A stretch of DNA of 64,000 nt, from NCBI GenBank assembly GCA_963828625.1, contig CAWHEX010000011.1, positions 1,054,001-1,118,000 on the forward strand, given 5' to 3'. The translations under genes and the position numbers were made by a program. This DNA is from PALSA-894 sp963828625. GTDB lineage: Bacteria; Pseudomonadota; Alphaproteobacteria; Rhizobiales; Xanthobacteraceae. Every line of letters begins with the position of its first letter. Within the stretch, counting starts at the first letter, position 1. The notes below the pieces were generated by a model. The model was not told where the DNA came from. It saw only the letters and a list, made by a program, of their open reading frames with translations, and ran no database searches. Positions 1 through 9,601 of the stretch are shown one piece after another.

Positions 1-848
1 GCGACGCCGGGCACCTGGTAGAGCTCGCGCAGATAGTTCGACAGGTTCGGATAGTCGGCGATGCGGCGCAGGTTGCACTTGAACAGCCCGACATAGACCG
101 CATCGAAGCGCAGCAGCGTGGTGAACAGCCGCCAGTCCGCCTCGGTGATCCGCGCGCCCGCGAGATAGCGCTGGCGTGACAGCCGCTCCTCGAGCTGGTC
201 GAGCGTGCCGAACAGATCGAGGAAGGCTTCCTCGTAGGCTTCCTGCGTGGTCGCGAAGCCGCAGCGGTAGACGCCGTTGTTGACGTTCTTGAACACGAGC
301 TCGTTCACGGCGTCGATCTCGCCGCGCAGTTCGGCCGGATAGTAGTCGGTGCGATTGTCGGTGAACGCATCGAACGCCGAATTGAGCATCCGGATGATCT
401 CCGGCGACTCGTTGTTCACGATCGTGCGCGTCTCCTTGTCCCAGAGAATCGGCACCGAGACGCGGCCCGAGTAGTGCGGATCGACCAGCGTGTAGATCTC
501 GTGCAGGTGCTTCTTGCCGTTGACCGTGTCCTCGTCGGCGTCCGGACCGAACTGCCAGCCCTCGTCGCCCATCACGGGCTCGACCTCGGTCATCGAGATC
601 ACGTCCTCGAGGCCCTTGAGCTTGCGGAACACGACGGTGCGGTGCGCCCACGGGCAGGCGAGCGAGACGTAGAGATGATAGCGCCCGCGCGCGGCGGGAA
701 ATCCCCCCGTTCCGCTCGGGCCGGCGCTGCCGTCGGGCGTCACCCAGTTGCGGTATTTCGGCTGGCCGCGCTTGAAGCGCCCGCCGGTCGCCTTGGTGTT
801 GTGAAACCGCGTGTGCCAGACACCGTCAACCATCTCGCCGTGGGCCAT
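1..848 (-). CDS. Glutathionyl-hydroquinone reductase (GST superfamily), 3' end cut by window edge
   Basis: The minus-strand frame is open from an ATG at 848 to the left edge, giving at least 282 residues. The start is preceded by AAGGAGAA at ideal spacing. The thioredoxin-fold N-terminus carries SLACPWAHR near residue 65, the CPWA signature of glutathionyl-hydroquinone reductases (Xi-class GSTs), whose Cys forms the mixed disulfide with glutathione. NNESPEIIRML (thioredoxin-fold end) and a helical GST C-terminal half with ARITEADWRLFTTLLRFD follow, both typical of the YqjG/PcpF family. The enzyme reduces glutathionyl-hydroquinones in the cytoplasm, usually in quinone or chlorophenol detoxification. 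The C-terminus lies outside the window. Confidence 0.9.
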   Translation of the reverse strand, partial: MAHGEMVDGVWHTRFHNTKATGGRFKRGQPKYRNWVTPDGSAGPSGTGGFPAARGRYHLYVSLACPWAHRTVVFRKLKGLEDVISMTEVEPVMGDEGWQFGPDADEDTVNGKKHLHEIYTLVDPHYSGRVSVPILWDKETRTIVNNESPEIIRMLNSAFDAFTDNRTDYYPAELRGEIDAVNELVFKNVNNGVYRCGFATTQEAYEEAFLDLFGTLDQLEERLSRQRYLAGARITEADWRLFTTLLRFDAVYVGLFKCNLRRIADYPNLSNYLRELYQVPGV

Positions 849-939
849 CAAATTCTCCTTCGCTACCCGTAACCTAATCACCACAACGCCGCGCGGCAAT
901 GGACCTCGCGCGGCCCAAATGCTAATCGGCGCAGGCCAG

Positions 940-1464
940 ATGACCGACCTTTCCCTCACCATTCTGACCGAAAGGCCCGAGGACGCCGCGGCGATCGAGC
1001 GCCTGCACGAGCGCACCTTCGGGCCCGGCCGCTATGCGCGCACCGCCTACCGCATCCGCGAGCAGCTTCGCCACCGGCTCGACCTTTCCTACACGGCGCG
1101 CATCGGCACGCTGCTGGTCGGCTCGGTGCGCCTCACCGCCATGCGCATCGGCGACACGCCGGCGCTGCTGCTGGGGCCGCTCACCATCGAGCCGCCGTTC
1201 CGCGATCGCGGCATCGGCAAGGTCATGATGGAGCGCGCGCTGAAGGACGCGAAGGACCAAGGGTCACAAGCTCGTGGTGCTGGTCGGCGACGAGCCGTAC
1301 TACGCGCGCGTCGGCTTCAAGCGCGCGCCGAAGGGCGCGATCACCATGACGGGCCGGTCGATCCGGCGCGGATGCTGGCGGTCGAACTGGTCGAGGGCGC
1401 GCTTAGCGGTGTGAGCGGCGTGATCCGGCCGGACTGGGACACGATCAAAAGGAAACCAGCATGA
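940..1464 (+). CDS. GNAT-family N-acetyltransferase (two compensating frameshifts)
   Basis: Reading from ATG 940 gives MTDLSLTILTERPEDAAAI and a GNAT core, with the acetyl-CoA loop region near LLLGPLTIEPPFRDRGIGKV (R-x-x-G-I-G). An extra base near 1262 throws the frame; the correct frame then reads HKLVVLVGDEPYYARVGFKR. A missing base near 1352 restores the original frame (PARMLAVELVEGALSG) to the TGA at 1462. Net length is about 174 aa, normal for the YhbS-like group. The substrate cannot be predicted. The stop overlaps the next gene's ATG (ATGA at 1461), so the two are probably co-transcribed. An alternative in-frame ATG lies at 919. Confidence 0.75.
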   Translation: MTDLSLTILTERPEDAAAIERLHERTFGPGRYARTAYRIREQLRHRLDLSYTARIGTLLVGSVRLTAMRIGDTPALLLGPLTIEPPFRDRGIGKVMMERALKDAKDQGSQARGAGRRRAVLRARRLQARAEGRDHHDGPVDPARMLAVELVEGALSGVSGVIRPDWDTIKRKPA

Positions 1465-3010
1465 ACGGCGCTGAAAGTCTGGTGCGTACGCTTGTCGGCG
1501 GCGGCGTCGATGTCTGCTTCTCCAATCCCGGCACATCGGAGATGCATTTCGTCGCCGCGCTCGACCGCGTCGACGGCATGCGCTGCGTGCTCGCGCTGTT
1601 CGAAGGCGTGGCGACCGGCGCGGCCGACGGCTATGCGCGCATGGCCGAGAAGCCCGCCGCGACGCTGCTGCATCTCGGGCCCGGCCTCGCGAACGGTCTC
1701 GCCAACCTGCACAACGCCATGAAGGCCGCGACGCCGGTGGTGAACATCGTCGGCGATCACGCGACCTATCATCGCGACTACGACTCGCCGCTCACCTCCG
1801 ACATCGAGACCGCCGCGAAGCCGTTCTCCGGCTGGGTGAAGACATCGCCGACCGCGAAGACGGTCGCGGAGGACGGCGCGGCCGCGATCGCCGCCGCCAT
1901 GAAGCCGCCCGGACAGGTCGCGACGCTGATCCTGCCGGGCGACACCGCATGGGACGAGGGCAGCGGGCCCGCGAAGGTGCCGGCGATCCCGGCGCGCGCG
2001 AAGGTGAGCGAAGACGCCGTGAAGGAGGCCGCGCGCGTGCTGCGCTCGGGCGAGCCCGCGATGCTGCTGCTCACCGGCCTGGCGCTGCGCGAGAAGGGGC
2101 TGGAGCTTGCGGCCGCATCGCGGCGAAGACCGGCGCGAAGATGATGGCGCAGACCTTCAACCGCCGCATGGAGCGCGGCGCAGGGCGCGTTTCGGTCGAG
2201 CGCATTCCCTATCCGGTCGATCAGGCGCTCAAGACGCTGGAAGGGCTCGAAGCACATCGTGCTGGTCGGCAGCCGCATCCCGGTGGCGTTCTTCGCCTAT
2301 CCGGACAAGCCGTCGCCTGCTCGCGCCGAAGGACACGCAGTTCACCATGCTGTCCACGATCGAGGAAGATTCGGTGCATGCGCTCGAATGGCTCGCCGAC
2401 GAGCTCGGCGCCGCGCAGCAGCCGATCGAGCCCTCGAAGTACGGCCCGCATGCCGCCCGCGACCGGCAAGATCGAGGCGCTGACGCTCGCGCAATCGCTC
2501 GGCGCGCTGATCCCCGAGAACGCCATCGTGGTGGACGAGGGCGTCTCGACCGGGCGCGGCTTCTTTCCGGCGACGCGCAACGCGCATCCGCATACGTGGC
2601 TGCAGAACATGGGCGGCTCGATCGGCATCGGCATGCCGCTCGCGACCGGCGCGGCGGTCGCGTGCCCGGACCGGAAGGTGCTGAGCATCCAGGCCGACGG
2701 CAGCGCGATGTACACGATCCAGTCGCTGTGGACGCAGGCGCGCGAGAACCTCAACATCACCACGGTGCTGCTGAACAACCGCTCCTACGCGATCCTGCGC
2801 CAGGAGCTTGCGAACGTCGGCGCGCAGAATGTCGGCCGCAAGGCGCTCGACATGCTCGACCTGTCGCGCCCCGACCTCGACTTCGTCGGTCTCGCGCGCG
2901 GCATGGGCGTGCCGGGCGAGCGCGTCGACACGATGGACGAGTTCAACACGGCGCTGGCGCGCGGGCTCGCCCACAAGGGGCCGTATCTGGTCGAGGTGAT
3001 GCTTGCCTGA
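1461..3010 (+). CDS. Thiamine-diphosphate enzyme, acetolactate synthase large-subunit-like (four frameshifts)
   Basis: The N-terminal PYR-type domain starts MNGAESLVRTLVGGGVDVCF and contains NPGTSEMHFVAALD and the cofactor-activating Glu in LALFEGVATGAADGYARM. The C-terminal PP domain shows NMGGSIGIGMPLATGAA and the Mg/ThDP motif DGSAMYTIQSLWTQARENLN. The frame changes near 2112, 2250, 2313 and 2455, each explained by one inserted or lost base. After correction the product is about 515 aa. It matches, from memory of the family, the short acetolactate-synthase-large-subunit homologues found alone, without a regulatory subunit. The true reaction (2-oxoacid decarboxylase or synthase) is uncertain. 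The start overlaps the GNAT stop. Confidence 0.8.
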
Positions 3011-4081
3011 GTCGGCGACGCCCTCCGGCAGGCGCCTCGCCGCAGCTCAAATCGATCCAGGTTCTGCGCGCGATCGCGGCGCTGGGCGTGCTCACGCTGC
3101 ATGCCGCGACCGAGAAGGTCTCGTTCCTCGGCGGCGAGCCCGGACCGTTCAAGAATTTCCTGCTCGGCGCTGCGGGCGTCGATCTGTTCTTCGTGATCTC
3201 GGGATTCGTGATGGTCTACTCGTCCGAATCCCTGTTCGGACGGCCGGCGCGCCGCGGACATTCTTCCTGCGCCGGCTGGTGCGCATCACGCCGCTCTACT
3301 GGGCCGTGACGGTCGCGATCATCGCCTACATCTACGCGGTGCACGGCGCGAAGCTGTGGGACATCTACACGCCGGCGAGCCTCGTCGGCGTCGTTCCTGT
3401 TCTGGCCGTATCCGCGCGTCGACGGCTTCGCGTTCCCGGTGCACCTGCTCGGCTGGACGCTGAACTACGAGATGTTTTTCTACGCGGTGTTCGCCGCCGC
3501 CATCGTGCTGCCGCGCCGCTTCGCGGTCGCGGCGGTGACGCTCGTGCTGCTCGCGCTGGTCGCCCTTGGCCGAACGCCGTCCGCTGCCGCTGCCGTTTTC
3601 GTTCTGGGCGAATTCGATCATCTGGGAATTCTGCTTCGGCATGGTCCTCGCGCTCGCGTATCGCGAGGGCGTGCGCCTGCCGCCTGCCGCCGCATGGGGG
3701 CTCGGGATCGCGGCGTGCGCAGGCTATGCGGCGATGTGGAATCCGCCGCACGCTGGGCCGGATGGCGCTGCCTGTTCTGGGGATTGCCCAGCGCGGCGCT
3801 GGTTGCTGCCGCGGTGCTCGCGCGCGCCACCTGGCAGCCGGGCGCGGCCGGGCGCTTCTTCGGCCTGCTCGGCGATGCGTCCTACTCGCTCTATCTCGTG
3901 CACCCGCTGACGTTTCCGCTGGTGCGCTGGACGCTCGGGCGCTGGATCGATTTCTCGGGCGAGCCGTGGGCTCTACGCCGCGATCGCGTACGCGGCGGCG
4001 ATCGCCGCGTCGGTCGTCTGCTATCTGGCGTTCGAGAAGCCCATCATGCGCGCGTTGCAGCGCAAGCTCAGGGGCGCGTAG
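3003..4081 (+). CDS. Acyltransferase-3 family membrane protein (OafA-like), multiply frameshifted
   Basis: Pieces in three frames join into one acyltransferase-3 protein of about 360 aa: IQVLRAIAALGVLTLHA (catalytic-type His), VDLFFVISGFVMVYSS, TFFLRRLVRITPLYW, HLLGWTLNYEMFFYAVF, IIWEFCFGMVLALAYR, GDASYSLYLVHPLTFPL and a final CYLAFEKPIMRALQRK before TAG at 4081. Order and spacing match polytopic O-acyltransferases that modify cell-surface polysaccharides. Frames change near 3045, 3250, 3390, 3570, 3775 and 3970. The first codon is uncertain: TTG 3003 is possible, overlapping the previous stop. Whether it is a real pseudogene or a sequencing artefact cannot be told here. Confidence 0.75.
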
Positions 4082-4278
4082 ACGTGCGCGACGATGCGCA
4101 AAAGTGCCGCATCATGCAGAATCGGCAGGGGTGATTTGCGCATCCGCGGTCCGGCGCGCGAAAAGCGCGGTTTGCGCGATCATGGGTACCTGAGTTTTCA
4201 GAAATGTTACCCGGGTTCCATCTGAACTTCAGGCAAATCCGGGCGTTTCCTCCTTACGGAAACCCATGGAGGAGCCCC

Positions 4279-4557
4279 ATGACGATGGACCCGAACGATC
4301 CGAACCGCCCGCTGGGCAATGATCCCTATTACGTCAATCGCGCACGTCCGAACGATGAAGGCGCCGGCTGGGGTCTCCCGGCCGCGGTCGCGGCGATCGT
4401 GCTGATCATCGGCGGCATGTTCCTGTTCGCCTCGAGCGGCGACCGCACGCAGACGGCCGCGAACAACAACGAAACGCCGGTGACACGAACCGCGCCGGTG
4501 ACGACGCCGGCCCCGATGCCGCCGACGACACCGCCCGCCACGGCGCCGAAGCAGTAA
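4279..4557 (+). CDS. Small single-pass membrane protein with Pro/Thr-rich tail
   Basis: The 92-aa product starts at ATG 4279 with GGAGG seven bases upstream. An N-terminal Asn/Pro-rich cytoplasmic stretch is followed by one hydrophobic segment (LPAAVAAIVLIIGGMFLFA, about residues 34-52). The C-terminal tail is Thr/Pro/Ala-rich (PVTTPAPMPPTTPPATAPKQ), predicted periplasmic and disordered. No family was recognised; similar short anchored proteins are common in Rhizobiales. It stands alone, followed directly by a strong intrinsic terminator. Confidence 0.7.
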   Translation: MTMDPNDPNRPLGNDPYYVNRARPNDEGAGWGLPAAVAAIVLIIGGMFLFASSGDRTQTAANNNETPVTRTAPVTTPAPMPPTTPPATAPKQ

Positions 4558-4579
4558 CGCTTCACATCACGTCAAGTCA

Positions 4580-4606
4580 GCCCCGCTCCGGCGGGGCTTT
4601 CTTTTT
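4580..4606 (+). terminator. Rho-independent terminator
   Basis: A perfect 7-bp stem GCCCCGC/GCGGGGC with a TCCG loop is followed by TTTCTTTTT. It ends the transcript of the small membrane protein gene and lies between it and the convergent minus-strand operon. Confidence 0.85.
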
Positions 4607-4689
4607 GTCGATGTGAAGAAGTGTTGGCGAGGGCTGGCGACCTTCGCGCATCCGATAGAGCGCTTGCGCCCGTCGCGCTCCGAAGCCGC

Positions 4690-6759
4690 TCAGCGGCCTT
4701 CGCGCATCCACGTCGCGGCGAGCGAGCCGATCAGCAGCAAGAGCCCGAGCATGCCGGCGAACAGCGGCAGGACGCCGATGCCACGCACCACGCTCGCATC
4801 GCGCATCTTCAGGCCGAGCCAGTCATCGCCTTTGTAGGTGTCGGTCGAGCGCACGCCGAGAATGCGCGGGATCGTTACATTGCCGGACGCATCCGCGAGA
4901 CGACGCGCCTCGCCGCCGGTCGCATTGGCGAGCGGACCGACCACGTTCGTCGCCGACGTCACCTCGGAATATTCGCGCGGGTTCGCGGGTCCGACATTGA
5001 CCATCGCGTTCAGCTTGCCGTCGGTGGCGCGCCACAGGCCAAGCTCGTTCGCCTGCGTGATCGCCTTCCACACGCCGGGCTCGGACTTGTCGAGCGTGAG
5101 TTGCCGCGTCTGCCCGGTCGGCGTCGTGATGGTCACCTGCGCGACCTCGTCCGCCATGCTCTGGCGGCGCACTTCGATATCGCGCCCGCGCACGCCGAGC
5201 CGCAGCGCCTCTTCCTCGAGGTCCGGCTGTTTCATCAGCCAGTGCGAGAGGCGGCGCAGCAGATCGAGGTGCGGCCCGCCGCCCTCGTAGCCGCGCGCCC
5301 ACAGCCAGATGTGATCGGAGAGCAGCAGCGCGACGCGCCCTTCGCCTTCGCGCGAGAGCAGCAGCAGCGGCTTGTTGTCCGGCCCCTGCATCACCGGCGT
5401 GCCCTTTTCGGTGCGCGCATCGACGAGGCGGAACCAGCGGCTCCATTGCGGCGGGTCACTCTCGCCGCCTTCCAGCCCGCGCGTCACCGGGTGGCGCTTG
5501 CCCAGATCGGAAAGGCGCGCATGGAACGCGCCTTCGGTGGTGCGTCCGCTCGGCTCGGCGGGCAGCACCACGTCGAGCGGCGTGCGCCAGATCGAGGTCG
5601 GGCTCGCGTAGTCCGGGCCGGCCGCGACCAGCACGGCGCCGCCGTCGCGCACGTAGCGGGCGATGTTGTCGAAATAGATCACCGGCAGCACGCCCTGGCG
5701 GGCGTAGCGGTCGAAGATGATCAGGTGGAATTCGTTGATCTTCTGCTGGAACAGCTCGCGCGTCGGAAACGCGATCAGCGACAGCTCGTTGATCGGCGTG
5801 CCGTCCTGCTTCTCGGGCGGACGCAGGATGGTGAAGTGCACGAGATCGACCGAGGCGTCGGACTTCAGCAGATTGCGCCAGGTGCGCTCGCCCGCATGCG
5901 GCTCGCCCGAGACGAGCAGCACGCGCAGCTTGTCGCGCACGCCGTCGATCGCCACGACCGCGCGATTGTTGATGGTGGTGAGCTCGTCGTCGAGCGGCGA
6001 GGCATCGATCTCGACGATGTTCTGCCCGGCGTGCGGGATCTGCACCGGCACGCGCACGGTGTCGCCCGCCATCACGTTGCGGGTTTCGAGCAATTCGCCG
6101 TCGCGCCGGATGGTAAGCCGCGCGGGGCCGGGCCGCGTGCCCTGATCCTCGACGCGCAGCACGATGGTCTGCGACTGGCCGACGATGCCGAAGCGCGGCG
6201 CGGTGATGAGCTGGATGCGCCGGTCGCGTTCGCCCGGCCGGCCGGTGATCAGCGCGTGAACCGGCGCGTTGAAGCCAAGTTGGGCTGCTTCCGCCGGCAC
6301 ATCATGCACGCGTCCGTCGGTGACGATGACGGCGCCGGCGACGCGGTCGGGCGGCACGTCGGAGAGCGCCGCGCCCAATGCCGCGAACAGCCGCGTGCCG
6401 TCGGTCTCGCCGTCGGCGTGACCGGCCTCCACCACGCGCACCTCGAGGCCCGCGATGCGGCCGAGACGCTGCGTCAGCGCCGCGCGCGCGGCTTCGGTCT
6501 GCTTCTCGCGGTCGCCGAAATTCTGGCTCGGGCTCTTGTCGATCACGACGACCGCCACGGACGGCAGCGCCTCGCGGTCCTCGCGCGTCAGCGACGGATT
6601 GGCGAGCGCGAGCGCGCCGAAGCAGAGCGCGACGACGCGCAGCCACGCGCCGCGGCTCTTGATGACCACCAGCATCGTGGCGACGACCGCCGCAACCGCA
6701 ATCGAGGCCCAGAGGATCTCGTTGGGTACCAGCGGCGCGAATGTGATTCCGAAACCCAT
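4690..6759 (-). CDS. Membrane-anchored protein with VWA-like and glutamine-amidotransferase-like domains
   Basis: The 689-aa product has two N-terminal transmembrane segments (about residues 14-60). A VWA-like fold follows (VAVVVIDKSPSQNFGDREKQ and VAGAVIVTDGRVHDVP). A class I glutamine-amidotransferase-like domain comes next (LRVLLVSGEPHAGERTWRNL, ELFQQKINEFHLIIFDRYAR, GGAVLVAAGPDY); no catalytic Cys is evident there. One transmembrane helix ends it (GVLPLFAGMLGLLLLIGSLA). It is the last gene of the MoxR-DUF58-DUF4159 operon; its ATG directly follows the upstream stop (TAGATG). In such operons the VWA proteins are thought to be clients of the MoxR ATPase, and the amidotransferase fold is probably non-catalytic. 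Exact role unknown. Confidence 0.85.
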   Translation of the reverse strand: MGFGITFAPLVPNEILWASIAVAAVVATMLVVIKSRGAWLRVVALCFGALALANPSLTREDREALPSVAVVVIDKSPSQNFGDREKQTEAARAALTQRLGRIAGLEVRVVEAGHADGETDGTRLFAALGAALSDVPPDRVAGAVIVTDGRVHDVPAEAAQLGFNAPVHALITGRPGERDRRIQLITAPRFGIVGQSQTIVLRVEDQGTRPGPARLTIRRDGELLETRNVMAGDTVRVPVQIPHAGQNIVEIDASPLDDELTTINNRAVVAIDGVRDKLRVLLVSGEPHAGERTWRNLLKSDASVDLVHFTILRPPEKQDGTPINELSLIAFPTRELFQQKINEFHLIIFDRYARQGVLPVIYFDNIARYVRDGGAVLVAAGPDYASPTSIWRTPLDVVLPAEPSGRTTEGAFHARLSDLGKRHPVTRGLEGGESDPPQWSRWFRLVDARTEKGTPVMQGPDNKPLLLLSREGEGRVALLLSDHIWLWARGYEGGGPHLDLLRRLSHWLMKQPDLEEEALRLGVRGRDIEVRRQSMADEVAQVTITTPTGQTRQLTLDKSEPGVWKAITQANELGLWRATDGKLNAMVNVGPANPREYSEVTSATNVVGPLANATGGEARRLADASGNVTIPRILGVRSTDTYKGDDWLGLKMRDASVVRGIGVLPLFAGMLGLLLLIGSLAATWMREGR

Positions 6760-9601
6760 CTACTGTCCAAGTCTCTCAAGCAGCGCCGGGATGTGCACCT
6801 GATCGGCCTTGTAGTTGCCGGTCAGCGTGTACATCACGATGTTGACGCCGGCGCGGAACGCGAACTCGCGCTGGCGCGGCTCGCCGGGCACCATCGGCAG
6901 CATCGGCTGGCCGTCCGGACGCTGCGCCCAGGCACCCGCGAAATCGTTCGACGTGATCAGGAGCGACGAGACGCCATCGCCGCCGCGCGCGGGGCGCTCG
7001 GGCTCGTCGTCGTTCGGCGGCGCGGTCGCCTCGACCCAAAGCGATCCCGACGAGAAGCGGCCGGGGAAGTCTTTCAGCAGGAAGAACGTCTTGGTCAGCA
7101 CGTGATCGCGCGGCACCGGTTCGAGTTCAGGAATGTCGAGCGCGTTCAGGATCTCGCGCAGCTTCAGCATGCCGGGCGAGCGCGACTCTCCGCCGGGGCC
7201 GGGGGGCGCCATGACGGCGTCGCGCGTGTCGAACAACACGGTGCCGCCCTGCTTCATGTAGGCGTCGATGCGGGTCAGCGCTTCCTGTGTCGGGCGCGCC
7301 GCGGTCGACACGATCGGCCAGTAGATCAAGGGGAAGAAGGAGAGCTCGTCGCGCGCCGGATCGACGCCGACGGGGTCGCCGGCTTCGAGCGCGGTGCGCT
7401 GTGCGAGGAACAGCGTCAGGCCCTGCAGTCCGGCCTTGGTGACGGCGTCCACTTCGGCATCGCCCGACATGATGTAGGCGAGCCGCGTTTCGGTCGTGAC
7501 CTTCTGGGCGAAATCGTCGGCGATCGGGTTGGGCGCTTGCGCTGGCGTGCTTGTGCCTTGCGCGAAGCCGTCGGTCGCCGCGAAGAGAAGACTTGATGCA
7601 AGCGCGAGCGCAATCGCGCCCGTCGCGAGCCTGCGGCGCGGCATCAGTCGGTAAAGACCGCCGGCGAGCCAGAACACCACCAGCGCGTCGATGACCAGCA
7701 ATCCGAGCGCGCCGAGGAACAGCGGTCCGCGCAGGTCCTTCGGCTCGCCGAGCCGATAGGCCTCCATGCGCGCGGAGAGCGGCGCGTAGTCGATCGGGTT
7801 GAGCCGGTCGGTGGGCGTGAGCGTGTTCACGGCAAGCAATCCTTCGGGCGGGCCATAGAACCCGGGCGGATGATCCGCGGTTGCGCGGAAACTGTAACCT
7901 GCGGCGACCGGCCGCGCGGTGGAAGGCGGCGGGCCGAACGCGCCGAAGCCATCGAGCACGCGCGTCGGCGGAACGGTTTCGCGCGCGCCCTGCGGCTCGG
8001 TCTTCTCGACATTCGCGCCAGTGCCGGCCAGCGCGACGATGCGCTTGAGCATGTCGACGAACGCGCCCGACAGCGGCAGGTCGGACCAGCGCGTGTCGGC
8101 GGTCACGTGAAACAGAACGATCACGCCCTTGCCGCGCCGCGCCGCGGTGACGAGCGGCGTGCCGTCCGCGAGCGTCGCCCACGTACGTTCGGTGAGGCCG
8201 GAGTCGGGCTCGGCGAGCACCTGACGCGTCACGGTGACGTCGCTCGGCACCGCCATGCCGTTGAACGGGGAGTCGCGCGAGAAGCCGGACAGTTGCTGCG
8301 GCTGCTCCCACGAGAGTGAGCCGCCGAGCGTGCGTCCGCCGCGCCGCAGCTTCACCGGAATGAGATCGTCGTCGGCTGCCGCGAGTCGTGGCCCCGCGAA
8401 GCGCACCAGCACGCCGCCTTCGTCGATCCACTTGGCGAGCCGCTCGCGCGCATCACCCGCGACGTTGCCCACGTCGGCGAGGATCAGCATCGGCAGGTTC
8501 TGCGTGAGGAATTGCCGCACGGATTCGGCAGGCGAGCCGCGCTCGGCGAGCCGTACGTCGGCGAACGGGTTCAAGCGCGCGCGAGAGATAGAAGGTCGAG
8601 GCGAGCAGCGGCTGCGCGGTGTCGGCGGTCGAGCCGGTGATCACGCCGATCGAGCGCCGCCGCCAGCGCTTGTCGAGCAGCTGCACGACGCCGGAGGAGC
8701 GCTCGGCGGAGACTTCCAGCCGCGCGATGTCGTTGCGGATTTCCACGGGCAGGTCGAACGTCGCCTCGGTCTCGCGCTCGTTGCCCTTGAAGGCGAACGT
8801 CGCTTCGCCGAGCGGCAGGCCCTTCGGGTCGAGCGCGCGCACGATGCCGTTGTCATTGTCGCGCACGCCCGCGCGCAGCACCTTCACGGTGAGCGAACTC
8901 GCGGCGTTGTCGGCGGCGGTGAGCGCATGCGCGGGCGCAACGCCACCCTCGACCACCGTGATGGACTTGCCTTGCAACAGCTTGCCCAGCTCGGCGACGA
9001 ACTCCGCGCTCTTCGCGACGTCGACGCCGTCGGAGAGCCACAGCACCTCGATGGACGGGGTCGCTGTGACGAAGCGCGTGATCGACGGCAGCGCCTCGCT
9101 GCGCTCGACCGTGTGCGGCTTCGGCTTCAACTGGCGCAGCCGCACGCGCGCGGCGCCCGGCGTTTCCAGCGAAATGTCGCGCCCGACTTCGGAGAGCGGA
9201 ATGATCGCGACGCCGCGGCCGTCGGTTTCGGCGCGCGCGATCAGGTCTTCGGCGGTGCGCACGCGGATGTCCCAGGTGCCGGCCGCGGCCCAGCCGTCGT
9301 CGAGCAGCAGCGCGAGCGGCGCGGACGCCTGCGAGGTCGCGAGCGGCGGATTCCACAGCGGGCCGGCGGCCGCGATGATGAGCAGCGCGGCGAGCGTGAG
9401 ACGCAGCAACGTCAGCCACCACGGCGTGCGCGCGGGCGTTTCTTCCTTGGGCAGGATGTCGAGCAGCAGCCGCTCGGAGCCGAGCTTCTGCTGGCGCGGG
9501 CGCGGCGGCACGAGCCGCAGCAGCCACCACAGCACCGGCAGGCTGAGCAGCCCGAGCAGCACCAGCGGCTGCGCAAATCCGAGCGGCAGGCCACCGATCA
9601 T
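6760..9601 (-). CDS. BatA-like/DUF4159 membrane protein (one frameshift near 8578)
   Basis: One gene of about 946 aa is split by a single extra base near 8578 (FYLSRAL before, NPFADVRLAERG after). The N-terminus (MIGGLPLGFAQPLVLLGLL) is the two-helix aerotolerance-regulator/BatA domain, followed by a VWA-like region and an amidotransferase-like region (PMLILADVGNVAGDARERLA, GKGVIVLFHVTADTRW). Two hydrophobic segments lie near residue 625, then a signal-peptide-like stretch ending in DGFAQG near 680. The remainder is a DUF4159 domain (TETRLAYIMSGDAEVD to the end). The ATG overlaps the DUF58 stop (ATGA) and the stop abuts the next ATG, so this is a tightly coupled operon. Function unproven; it is envelope-located. 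Confidence 0.85.

Noticed and set aside
4621..7596. 991-aa open frame on the plus strand
   Set aside because: It is antisense to the amidotransferase-like and DUF4159 genes, Arg/His/Ala-rich with no family features; a GC-skew shadow.
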